Assembly: GCA_054601695.1 (NCBI GenBank)
Contig: BAAHQB010000082.1
Span: 682,001 to 746,000, forward strand
Direction: 5' to 3'
Source: Amorphochlora amoebiformis
Lineage: Eukaryota; Cercozoa; Chlorarachniophyceae
Length of the DNA: 64,000 bases
The position numbers were made by a program, and so were the translations under genes. Below are positions 1-55,073 of the stretch, one piece after another (within the stretch, counting starts at the first letter, position 1; the number at the start of each line of letters is the position of its first letter). Under the pieces are notes generated by a model. It was not told where the DNA came from. It saw only the letters and a program-made list of their open reading frames with translations, and did not search any database.

Positions 1-142
1 AGTTTCGTTCTTTTTTTTTTATTTCTCTTTTTTTTTTAAGAACGTTATTTTTCGGTAAATTAGAGAGTTTTTGTTCTTTTTTTTTTTTTTACTTTTCGGG
101 GAGCTCGGTGAGGAGAGTACCTGTAATCGAAAGGATTTTAAC

Positions 143-187
<45 letters not shown>

Positions 188-883
188 ATATGCGTAAATG
201 TCACATATATATATATATATATGTATATAGAAGACATTTATATAATAATAATAATAATAATAATAATATTAATGATAATAACACTAATAAATAATAATAA
301 TAATAAAAAAAAGAAATAAAAAAAAAATATAATCATAAGTATTTTGAATACTACTGATATTTATTATTATTAGCCCATCTTCTATTGTGTACAATGTTAT
401 ATGTATTATCGCTATATTATTATTATATTTTTCTTTTTTTATAATATTAGATACTCACGGAAGGATATATAATACTCTTCATATCGAATTACAATATGTG
501 AGATATCTAACATGATATTATATGATAAACTATCTGCAATATATCGCGTAATAATATTACATGCTACATTGTCATATGATTTATATAATACAAGAAAAAT
601 ATAACGCGATTTACAGAATCCTAAGAACGACAATCTCACAACAAATGGACCAAAAAAACACCTAAAAAAACACCTACATTCCATAGATTACACGGCATAA
701 TAATACAATAAAAAAGATTTCAAAAAAAAACATGGTACAATCTACAGAATTTTCTAAAAAAAAACCCACAACCTCACAAAGAAAAAACATGTAAAAAAAT
801 ACAATAAAAATGATGAATAATACAGCATGTCAAAAAAAAAAAGAAAATACGATAAAAAATCCGATGAAAAACGACAATTAAAC

Positions 884-5124
<4,241 letters not shown>

Positions 5125-5362
5125 TTCTGCCACGCGTCTAGTTTGACCTCTAAGGATATTTAGACCTCTAAGGAGTAATAAGCCGCTTCGATACGGATAT
5201 CTCATGGTAATATTTAGATATTAGGATATTGATAATCAGATAATCTAGTTTTGATAGCTGGATATATTTACTCGGAATCCATTAATTACTTTAGGCGAAA
5301 GCTCCTCAATATTGAATTCCGGGATTCGGAGTCCAGGTATCTCCCGCTGATCTCCGATCGCA
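5125..5362. promoter_or_regulatory. Putative shared divergent promoter, oxidoreductase / SMU1
   Basis: This is the 238 bp between two start codons facing away from each other. It is unique sequence with no AT array, so it stands out from the surroundings. It holds a direct repeat (GACCTCTAAGGA) at about 5143-5178. No TATA box or initiator could be assigned confidently. Promoter function is inferred from position. Confidence 0.5.
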
Positions 5363-23797
<18,435 letters not shown>

Positions 23798-23827
23798 GTC
23801 CTGATTCGCTGGATTATTCTGGATTTT

Positions 23828-24115
23828 TCGAAGAGAGAGAGAGAGGAGAGAGAGAGGGGAGAAATAGAGAGAGGAGAGAGAGAGAGAAGGAGAGAGAGAG
23901 AGAGGGAGAGAGAGGGAGAGAGAGAGGAGACCGAGAGAGAGGAGAGAGAGAAGAGAGAGAGAGGGGAGAGAGACAGAGAAGAGAAACGCATCGAGACAGA
24001 ATGAGTTCTGAGAGAGAGAGGGAGAAAGGGAGAGAGGGGGAGAGAGAGGGAGAGAGGGGAGAGATTGGCAGAAGCGGGGAGGGCTTCCTGGGGAAAGGGA
24101 AGGGGGGGGGGGGGG
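23828..24115 (+). repeat. GA-rich tract and poly(G) after SMU1 exon 28
   Basis: About 250 bp of AGAGAG/GGGAGA sequence are followed by a G run of 18 bases. It would be 3' UTR or the last intron, depending on which SMU1 3' end is used. Confidence 0.9.
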
Positions 24116-24477
24116 GGGTTTGAAAATCAAATGTGATTTTTATTTTTTTTTGGGCGCAAAAGGCGCAGGGGGCGAAGAGTAAGGTTAAGGGGGAAAAGAG
24201 GAAGTTCAAGGTTGTTTTTTTTTTTTTTTTAATTTTTTTTAATTTTTCGGAACTTTATTTTGGAAGTTCTGTTGGGGTATGGGGTTCTGTTGGGGTATGG
24301 GTGAATATGTCAGTGTACTTAACGTTTGTGTGTAATACATGCGTACATTTATATATACATATATTCGTATGTATCTAGGTATACAGACACATATAAATAT
24401 ATATATATATATATATGTATATATTTACATATGTGTATATGTTTATATATATATATATATATATATAGCATTCATGC

Positions 24478-24531
<54 letters not shown>

Positions 24532-25633
24532 GTACTACATATCTACACATTAATGCAAATATATATACATATATATTCGTGTAAAGTATGAACAAAAACT
24601 CTAAGAAACATACATATATATATATATATATATATAAACATCCCTTGAAAATTCTAATATATTTTTCCAGGCGAAGGATTCTAAATAGCGCTACGTGAAC
24701 GACTCGCTTTCCTGGACGGACAAGACCGTCGCCAGGACCACCCGCTTAATATCCAGAAAAATTCGGCTTAGGGACGCGATCTTCACTATCTAGATATCAC
24801 TAGTATCAAGCTGACGTGCAGTTGAATACGTTTATATCATATAGTAGTATAGTATTCATTGATCATGGCTCAAAATCTGGTAATGCAGTTGAATACGTAC
24901 TAGACCTACTAGACGAAAAAAGAATAATTAAAGACGTCGCTATTATTATTATTGACATCCACGTAGCCTAGCTGGCCCAGATATATTTAGATATATCAAG
25001 ATACTAGATACTACTAGACTAGCTCGAGGTACTTACTAAGTTCTAGTAGTTAGTAGGCTAAGACTAGTAAGACTCGTGAGATATCCGATGTACTAAATGT
25101 ACTCTCTCTCTTGACTCTGATTCTGGATATACAGCACTGTAACAGCAGTTGCAGGCCAAGTTACTAGAGTTTGAATTAATATCTAGTTGTAGCTAGCTGG
25201 CGGTCACTCTAAAAGGTCACCATGATGTCAATTATTACTGTATTTTGATCTGTAGTAGTGAAAATATATATATATATATATGTGTGTATATATATATATA
25301 ATATATATTATATAGATATAATATATATATATATATATATAATATATATATATATAATATGTATATGTGTGTGTGTGTATATTAGTGACCGTTACATGAT
25401 GAAATTGTAAAATTTGGTAACGGATAATAATACAGTCATCCTCGCTGCTGGTTAGTTTATGGCTAGCACGATAGCAGTGGATTCTCTCTAACTAGTAATT
25501 GTACTGACTACGCTGACGTTCGTTTGGGGAGAGCTTTTTCACCTAGTTTTATGCATTTTATCGATAATGTTTATGTATGTACTAAATGGAATGGAGAATA
25601 TAAATAAATATATATATATATATATATATGTAC

Positions 25634-25676
<43 letters not shown>

Positions 25677-25847
25677 ATATATATATGAAAATACACACAC
25701 ACACACACATACATATACTTTCAAACATACGAAAATTGATAATTACAATATGAATACACATATGTAGTCATTCACACACACAAGAATGGACACATATATA
25801 TATATATATTAACATATATATATATATATTACATATATATATACAAA

Positions 25848-25897
<50 letters not shown>

Positions 25898-25982
25898 CTT
25901 TCAAACATACGAACAATATGAATACACATATCTAGTCATATACGCACACAAGAATGGACATATATATATATATATATATTAC

Positions 25983-26036
<54 letters not shown>

Positions 26037-26108
26037 TAACGCTAACCTCCGCTTCCACTTTGGCGAGTTTGTCCTGTAGTCCAGTGCACCATATGTATGT
26101 ATATATAC

Positions 26109-26141
<33 letters not shown>

Positions 26142-26237
26142 TTATACCTATATATAACATATATATATTATTTATATATAGAAATATATATATATATATG
26201 TGTATTTATTACTTATACATACATGTATATATACACG

Positions 26238-26279
<42 letters not shown>

Positions 26280-26334
26280 AATAAAAAATAAAACACCACG
26301 CTATCAGTCTCACATCTCAATATCTATCTTTATA

Positions 26335-26460
<126 letters not shown>

Positions 26461-26526
26461 TTTCAATAAAAAGGATTGACCCAAGGTCATCCATAGAGGT
26501 ACCTTAATTACACTACTTTAGCATAT

Positions 26527-26597
<71 letters not shown>

Positions 26598-26656
26598 CAC
26601 ATACATACATACATACATATAATATATACATACATCTATATATATATATATATATT

Positions 26657-26727
<71 letters not shown>

Positions 26728-26760
26728 CCCCAGCCCTTTAGGCCATATCAGTATCCCTAA

Positions 26761-26935
26761 TTTGATTCTAACCCTAATATGATTATGATTCTAATATGAT
26801 TCTAATATGATTCTAATATGATTCTAATATGATTCTAATAAGATTCTAATATGATTCTAATATGATTCTAATAAGATTCTAATATGATTCTAATATGATT
26901 CTAATATGATTCTAATATGATTCTAACCCAAAAAG
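26761..26935 (+). repeat. 11-bp tandem repeat (ATATGATTCTA)
   Basis: About 15 units of ATATGATTCTA lie between AT arrays, some reading AAGATTCTA. The array begins with a short CTAACCCTAA remnant. Confidence 0.9.
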
Positions 26936-27033
26936 CCGTACCACTAGCCTGTCTATAGCAATCGTCAAGATCCCTTCTGGTGCTATAACTCCGGTCGACT
27001 ACATAAATATAAAGAATGTCGGCATGGGCATTG

Positions 27034-27092
<59 letters not shown>

Positions 27093-27299
27093 AGATATAT
27101 CGTATGGATGCTTATATGGGAAGTTTATATGTATCGGTATATATATATACATATATATATATATATGTATATATAATGTATATATGTATGTATGTTTTGA
27201 GCGTAAGTGTAATCTAAATGTATTACGGTCATGTGTTTGTGTGGATGTGTCTGTGTATCACATCTCTATGTAAAGTGCATATGTGTATGTGTGTGTGTG

Positions 27300-27558
27300 T
27301 TTGTGAGTATCACACCTTTATGATGCATGCATGTGTGTGTGTGTGTGTGTATGACACCTCTATGGTAAAGATGCATGTGTATATATATATATGTGTGTGT
27401 ATAACACCTTTATGGTAAAGATGCATGTGTGTATGTGTGTGTGTGTATGGTAAAGATGAATGTGTGTATGTATATGTGTGTGTATATGACACCTCTATGG
27501 TAAAGATAAATGTGTGTATGTGTGTGTGTATATGACACCTCTATGGTAAAGATAAATG

Positions 27559-27589
<31 letters not shown>

Positions 27590-27640
27590 GTATATGACAC
27601 CTCTATGGTAAAGATGAATGTGTCTTTGCTCTGTTGGATA
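27300..27640 (+). repeat. Minisatellite of ACACCTCTATGGTAAAGATG units with GT-rich linkers
   Basis: Seven or eight diverged copies of ACACCTCTATGGTAAAGAT are joined by TGTGTGTATGTGT linkers of variable length. The array lies between convergent genes. Confidence 0.9.
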
Positions 27641-27733
27641 CTAATCAGCTCCTGTTTATTGTTATTGTACACACACACATATATATATATTATATATGTA
27701 TATATATAATATATATATATATGTATGTATGTA

Positions 27734-27764
<31 letters not shown>

Positions 27765-27774
27765 ACATGCAACC

Positions 27775-27852
<78 letters not shown>

Positions 27853-27896
27853 GTATATATATGGAAATATATGTATATATGTATGTATATATATGC

Positions 27897-27928
<32 letters not shown>

Positions 27929-27968
27929 GTATATATGTTTATGTATATATATATATATTAATATGTAC

Positions 27969-28095
<127 letters not shown>

Positions 28096-28117
28096 TATAT
28101 ATATATATATACATATA

Positions 28118-28160
<43 letters not shown>

Positions 28161-28214
28161 AGCTCCGGTATGTGTGTATGTTAAAATTATCTGTAATCAT
28201 ATATGAATATATAT

Positions 28215-28294
<80 letters not shown>

Positions 28295-28522
28295 CTCTAT
28301 ACACATATTATTAAAGCAACAATACAAATATCATGAGTCGACGCAGTTCGAAGAGTAGACATCGATAGCGTGTTATAGTCGTACGACCTATACTACAAAT
28401 AGCTGGAGATTGCTGGAGATTCCGGAGATTCTTGAAGTTCGTCTCATCCGGTAGTAACAAGCAGTACCCGGTAGTAACGGGACTTCCGAGTATTAAGTGA
28501 CAGGACGTGACGTCACACCATG

Positions 28523-32894
<4,372 letters not shown>

Positions 32895-33019
32895 CTTGCG
32901 AAAATCTCTTCAAAATCTCTGCGGGAAAACCCGGGGGTAATGGATTACCCCCGGGATTTCTACTATCCTAGAAAATTCAGACTAAGAGGGGGTCTCCCGC
33001 CTAGACCACCACCGGAAGC
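32895..33019. promoter_or_regulatory. Putative shared divergent promoter, RPB3 / PX-FW, with perfect palindrome
   Basis: Only 125 bp separate the RPB3 and PX-FW start codons. The interval contains a perfect inverted repeat at 32930-32955: 12-bp arms CCCGGGGGTAAT and ATTACCCCCGGG around a GG centre. A dyad this exact in a short promoter suggests a dimeric factor site. That role is inferred. Confidence 0.55.
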
Positions 33020-34561
33020 ATGCTGTCCGGACGTAGCCGGATATCGATACGCGAGGCAGAGATAGACGATGGAACAGCCTTCTATACCGTATATCTTAAG
33101 GCCAATCTTGATGGTCACTGGGAGAGATGTGTACGCTCGCGCTACTCCGGATTTAAAGGTGTCATTTTCCCGTCAGAAAGATTGTGAAGAACATGGATTT
33201 CAATCGTGTATACGGGACAGTATGGTGGTGTTCTTTCGACAATTATGTCTACGCGGCGTCATATTTGACGGCCTGGTTGGTGGCAGTTCACTGATATTCT
33301 ATTTCTCCGCCAGATCTACACCTCCACTTGCACCAAACTCTCGGCTCCAAGTTTACTCCCTCGCTCCCACCGAAGCACAGCTGGCTACTCACATCCCACA
33401 CGAATCCAAGTTTTATAGAAGATCGACGAGCGAAGCTAGAAGCGTACCTCAATCAACTCCTGGCGATAGAGGATGTCCGCAAGTCGGATTCTTTTGTTGA
33501 CTTCTTGCACGGCAAGTTCGTTCCGACTGCGCAGTCACAATCTACCCAAAGTGTTGTATCAGAAACAGGGTCCAGTATTTCCTGGGCGTTAAGCCTGATA
33601 ATGCCCGGGGAGAAGAAACAGGAAGTTAAGGGGAAGAGGGAATACTCATCAGTCTTGATAAAGGTGTCTGATCTATCCGAATATCTCAAAGAGGTGTACT
33701 GAGATAATATGTTATAGGAGGGCCCTCATGTTGATACTAAAGAAGCTAAGGGGAGGGAGATCACTCATACATGGTGATAGACCCTGATGTAGCAAGACGC
33801 GGTCTCACATCTAATATTTCAGGTTCATAAAGAATGACGGAACGAAGCCGTGGCCTGAGGGGACTCGATTGGTACCTATCCCTTCCTTTTTCAAGCCCGT
33901 GAACTGATAGAAGAAATTGTGCTCAGATTGAGAAGTCTAAAGGAACTCTCCCCACCAGTGCAGCTGAGTATCCTCCGTTGGCTAGGCCTGGAGAGACCGT
34001 CGAGGTGCGGATAAAGCTGAAGGTTAGCAGAATTATCTCATTGGATGTATCCCTGACTATTAACTGATCATTAGGTTCCGACAGTTCCTGGACGATATAG
34101 GACTGGAAATCTGACTCTTGAGTCCCCTGGGGGTATGGTGCATAAATTAACGTTTCCTTACATACATGCTCCCGCCTTACGCATAAAAATACCTCTTAGG
34201 ATCTTTTGGTGCCCACTATTGGGCAGAGATTATCGTTCGACCCAACGGCGAGCAGGTTGGGAATCTTTCCCATATGCTCAGAGAGTTCTTTCGCGACAAG
34301 CAGGTTGTGAAGGTGTTACAAGCCGAGTTGCCGTTCATTCTCGGATGCGTGGCGGATTCCAAGCCATTTCCTTATATTGTTAATGAAGTGCTTTCTCGAA
34401 GGTTATGACGATTGATTCTCTATTCCTTCCCAACACTACTACACCATCGTCTTGTTATGCTAACCACTAATCCCAGGCCGAGTATGAAGAAGCACCCGTT
34501 GGTTGAGTACGTTGTCCCCAGGTCCGCACATATCTATTCTAGCTTTAACTCGCGGTTCTAA
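33020..34561 (+). CDS. PX-domain protein with NBR1/ILRUN-like FW domain, 8 exons
   Basis: Exons: 33020-33158, 33314-33663, 33718-33773, 33823-33871, 33927-34022, 34075-34132, 34200-34401, 34477-34561 (1035 nt, 344 residues). Residues 8-105 read as a PX domain: FYTVYLKANLDGHW, the RY motif SRYSGFKDLH (R41, Y42), LPPK (K67), then FIEDRRAKLEAYLNQLL. These are the positions that bind phosphatidylinositol 3-phosphate in PX families. Residues about 175-275 read as the Ig-like FW domain of NBR1/ILRUN: THTWFIKNDGTKPWPEGTRL, then PGETVEVRIKLKVPTVPGRY and GAHYWAEIIV. A helical tail (REFFRDKQVVKVLQAELPF) ends the protein. Endosomal or autophagic membrane targeting is inferred. Introns are only 49-155 nt and lack AT arrays, unlike the neighbours. 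Exon 2 could instead end at 33693, but that needs a 24-nt intron; exon 7 could read through its donor to a TGA eight bases later. Confidence 0.85.
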
Positions 34562-34991
34562 AGTATTGTACACGCAGAATGAGTCATCTTGAAGATGTCG
34601 TCAAAAAGGCACTGTCGGAAGCCCTGTAATTGTAATCGTTAACGTGTAAGCTGCTCTTGGAACATCATTCAAGCGGCTGGAAGCGCTGTGGCTGACCGTC
34701 TAGCGCTGTACTGGCCGTGCAGCAACTTAAAGCCTGATCGTTGGAGTCCACCCTAACCCTCGGAAAACAATTGTAATTTTCGTGAATCTTGCCGTGCGTA
34801 TAAATAAGCACCAGTAGAAGTACAGTCGTAATCTAGGTATATGTGCATCCGATATCATGATACATGCACTTGAAATATAATAACTAAATCATGGTCTATG
34901 CCTTTCCTCCAGTCGTTTATCATTAAGTCATGATCTAGATGATAATCACCAATGACCAGAATGACATCTCACGATCATGCACATATGATTA

Positions 34992-35041
<50 letters not shown>

Positions 35042-35100
35042 CTAGATAATACCTAGAATACTATACGACCCGCAAATTGTAACAACATATATATATATAA

Positions 35101-35133
<33 letters not shown>

Positions 35134-35352
35134 TATATGTATATATGTATATCAAATCATGGTTTTTTTGTTGACTTAGTCATTATATTCTATATCTTTA
35201 TGTATATCACTGATATATATATTTTTATAATTATATATATATATATATATATAATATATATATGTATATACATATGTAATATATATATATATATATTTAT
35301 ATATGTATATATACATATTTATATATTTAGTGTATATATATATATATATTTA

Positions 35353-35418
<66 letters not shown>

Positions 35419-35565
35419 ATATCTATATATGTATGTATACATATATTGTATAATGTTGTGCAATTATATAATCATAAATTATAATAATATTTTCCTTTAT
35501 AAACATATACATATCAAAATACTTTTTCAATGTACATGTATATGCATGTATACCTGTATACGCTA

Positions 35566-35606
<41 letters not shown>

Positions 35607-35658
35607 GTTAGTAAAAAATTACAATACTATATATATATATATATATATATTATAATGT

Positions 35659-35701
<43 letters not shown>

Positions 35702-35756
35702 GATATATATATATATAAAATATAATCATAGGATATAATTACATATATAAATATAC

Positions 35757-35824
<68 letters not shown>

Positions 35825-36152
35825 ATTATATATATAAATACACACACACACATATATATTATAATATATATATATATATATATGTATATGTACATATATA
35901 TATATGTGTGTGTATATATATATTATATTATATGTGTATGTATATATATATATATATACATACATATATAATATATATACATATATATAATATATATATA
36001 TGTATATTATATATATAATATATATATATATGTATATTGTATATATATATATATATATATAATATACATGAGTAGTATATTATAAACATAATATATAATA
36101 TTATATAATTACATAAATTATAATTATACATGTATATGCATATACATGTATC

Positions 36153-36191
<39 letters not shown>

Positions 36192-36214
36192 AAATTTTGT
36201 ACATTTATATATAT

Positions 36215-36288
<74 letters not shown>

Positions 36289-36340
36289 GCACATGCATAT
36301 GATATTTTACAACAAAAATTATTCCATCGTCATCACACAA
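34562..36340. other. Gene-free interval after the PX-FW gene
   Basis: 34562-34990 is unique sequence, probably the 3' UTR and terminator region of the PX-FW gene, with no stem-loop I would call a signal. 34990-36300 is AT arrays with short unique islands (for example 35450-35560). No exon with flanking splice signals was found. Confidence 0.65.
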
Positions 36341-36813
36341 CATGCAAACACTGCTTACAGAAGCACCACTCAACCGAAAACTCTTCGATGTCACACTGAC
36401 TTCATCCTCAACATGTCATGAAGTACTACGACCACAAGAATGGCGGACTGAGTCGTGGAATTCTCAGATAATTCATTGGCTCACAATGCCAACTTCCGTC
36501 ATTGTTTTCGTCACTCTGTCCTGTCACACTGTGGCTGCTTCTGTCACTGTACCCTGTCACACAGTGTTACAGCACTACGACATGTGACAAGTCATAGTGA
36601 CCCCCACTGTCCCATCGGCGGTCTTCACCTCGCATACGGACTGCATGGTGGGCTGCTGAGAGCTGGGGATCGCATGGAACGAAGATACTAAATTGTCTAT
36701 ATGATTACTTTCAACAGAAAAGTGATGCGGATGTTGACCGAGGGGCGGGGGCGCGGGAGACTGGACGCTTTCGATCGAGCGTGCGGATCGAGGAGTATGA
36801 GTCGCAGGAAATA
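36341..36813 (+). other. Unique region upstream of the PHD gene
   Basis: It contains repeated GTCAC/CTGTCACAC words (about 36510-36600) and an open 81-codon frame from 36342 that fits no known family. An acceptor-like TTTCAACAG at 36709-36717 opens a frame that continues into the PHD gene, so part of this may be a 5' exon, 5' UTR or promoter. Confidence 0.45.
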
Positions 36814-51875
<15,062 letters not shown>

Positions 51876-52431
51876 AAGGACCCTTGAGGCTAGAAGGCCG
51901 GACTCATGATGCCATTATCCAGCTACTAGTAGTACTTTATTATCGTTAAAATCTATGAAATCTATGAAATTCACTGAATACTATTGACAGTTATTATATA
52001 TATTTTAATGGGATGAACATCTGGATCATTGTAAGCATGGAGCCGAGCTTCAACTAGTTCAATATTAATCCGTAATACGCCTAGTTCTTACACACAGATA
52101 TATGCTATGGTATTTATTTCAAATAGTATCATGTACCCCTAAGTTCATTTCAAATTCGTACATTGAATTAATATTGCGCGTAGTATGATTCTAGTACATC
52201 TAGTATATGAATCACTGATGTCACTATGTCGATAATGGTGATCAGATTCGTTGATCATCGGTGTGTAACTTGCAAAGTCAAGACGCATGTAGACAACATG
52301 CTATTAACTACTAGACGACAAAGACGACACGTGCACTCGACCTTGAGCTGCTCAAGTTATCCTGGCGTAAGGTATAAAACAAAAGGAGAAAATTGACAGA
52401 TACAACACGAAGAGTATCTTTAAGTTCTGTT

Positions 52432-52486
<55 letters not shown>

Positions 52487-52648
52487 TTAGTATATGGAGA
52501 AGGGAAAGACGACGGAACAGACGAAATAAAATGAGGTCCCGACTGATAACTAACGATTGAATTCTAAGTCGATTAATCCGGAAAAAAAATGCAGTAAAGA
52601 AATTTGATATGGCTCTGCTTCAAAGGTGAAGAAAAAACCTTTTTTTTT

Positions 52649-52697
<49 letters not shown>

Positions 52698-52701
52698 TAG
52701 A
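51876..52701. other. Convergent intergenic region, PHD gene / PAS gene
   Basis: Mostly unique sequence shared by the 3' ends of two convergent genes, with one AT array (52436-52484). Repeated AAATCTATGAAAT words lie at about 51950. No gene or RNA gene is supported. Confidence 0.6.
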
Positions 52702-52759
52702 TTATGTCCTCTTTCTCTTCCTCATGAGGCGCTCTATGGCTGCTGCTTCTTCGAGTTTC

Positions 52760-52805
<46 letters not shown>

Positions 52806-52823
52806 TATCCAATATACATGTAC

Positions 52824-52882
<59 letters not shown>

Positions 52883-53515
52883 ATGTGTATAAATATGTAT
52901 ATGTGTATGAATATATAAATACATATTACGTATATATATATATATATAAGATATATATATATATATATATATATGTGTATAAATATGTATATGTGTATGA
53001 ATATATAAATACATATTACGTCGTACATACTTCTCATAGACGTATATAAACCTGCCGTGCATAGATGCGTAATTATAATATACACTTTTTACACATATAT
53101 AATTATGCTTTATATTTATATATATATATATATAAATGTATATAATATATAAAATATTATAGTAATACCACCTCTGATATTTCTCCTGAACCATCCGAGC
53201 CCCCTCATCACAACCCATGTCCACCTGAGAATCCATCAATCAGAACAAAAATCCATCCAAAAACTATATCTTTGCTTTTTCTTCTCTCTCGCATCCCTTC
53301 TGGTACATATCTCTATTCCCTCCTCCTCTTATATATGTGTGTGTAAAGAAGCATAATATGTGCGTTTTTAAAGATGCATTTTTTTGTAATAATGTAAAAA
53401 TATAAGTGATGTATGGATGTATATATGTTTTTTATATCTCTATTCTCCTCCTCTCTCTTGTTCCTTTCTCAAACCCATCAAACAAATAGGGTATCTATAG
53501 ATCCTCTCTTTCCGC

Positions 53516-53569
<54 letters not shown>

Positions 53570-54067
53570 GTATATATCTATACATTTATCTAAAATACAT
53601 AGGTATACACATGACCTATCTATCGATTTAATATAAACCAGATCCCTCCAGGAAAAAAAAAAAAAAAAAAAAAAAAAAACTCACGATTCGTTCCTACACA
53701 TTCCTGAAAAACGAAAAGAACAAAACATCAAAGGTTGAAGAAAGAAGGCTTACCACGTTCCCAGCACCCTCCAACACCTTGAGTTCAACTTCGCTAACAT
53801 GATAGAGATCCGACTTGCTTGGGGTGAGACCTGAAGGATTGCTTTCCTTGACGCTACCGCTATGACTTGAAGTCGGTCCGGCGAAGGCAGTTATGGGTTT
53901 CTGGAAGGGTGTGTATGTTATGAGTGCGTGTGTGTGGTTTTTGTGTTTTATAAATATGGTTTTGCAATTGTTAATGCACATATGTAATATATAGTATTGT
54001 TAATGCACATATGTAATATATATATTATATATATATATATATATATCTTTAGTTATTATGCATATGT

Positions 54068-54111
<44 letters not shown>

Positions 54112-54165
54112 GCAGCTATATATTATTATTTGTACCGAAAAGAGGATATACAAGTATCCGTATGT

Positions 54166-54242
<77 letters not shown>

Positions 54243-54291
54243 CTATATATATTATTTGTACCGAAAAGAGGATATGCAAGTATCCGTATGT

Positions 54292-54330
<39 letters not shown>

Positions 54331-54517
54331 AAATATGTATATATACACATACACACACACACACATATATATATATATATGTGTGTGTATATATATATGT
54401 ACACAGCAGAATTCCATACATTTAAGAGGAACATACAGATTGGGAGGTGAAAGCCTTCCGCCATTGGGTGATGTCTTGAATGATCCCGTGGAGTTCATAA
54501 CCGTAAGATACTTTCTG

Positions 54518-54554
<37 letters not shown>

Positions 54555-55037
54555 CTTATACATACATCATATACACAAATACGATTTATAGCTTTCTGTA
54601 TATTCACACATATATATATATATATATACATTATATATTATATATTAATATGTATATTATATATATTATATAATGGATTTAATCATCCTGTATATTTCTT
54701 ATGCCGTATTTATTTATATACTTTCTGTAATGTTTTATCATTAAATATGTATATATATACATATTATATATATATATATATATGTATTTATACATAAATA
54801 TTTCTTACACATATTATGTATATATATATATATATATAAATATATTTAACTTTCTAGTCACATATGAACATTTCTGTACACACACACATATATATATATG
54901 TATTACATCCATACGAATATTTCTGTACACACACATATATATATATATTATATTATCCATACATGTATATGAAGGATATCGTGTACAAACCCCAAGGTCT
55001 ACACATTGTTCAAATATATATTATATATATATATATA

Positions 55038-55073
<36 letters not shown>

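Noticed and set aside
33694-33717. A 24-nt intron in the PX-FW gene
   Set aside because: A donor 30 nt earlier (33664) keeps the frame and gives a 54-nt intron like the others in this gene.
36342-36587. 81-codon frame upstream of the PHD gene
   Set aside because: No domain, repeated GTCAC words, and no splice partner in phase; it may be 5' UTR or promoter sequence.
54960-55020. Possible 12-nt microexon (TLGF) in the PAS gene
   Set aside because: The flanking exons already join in phase and complete a PAS fold without it; the evidence is only an AG and a GT.
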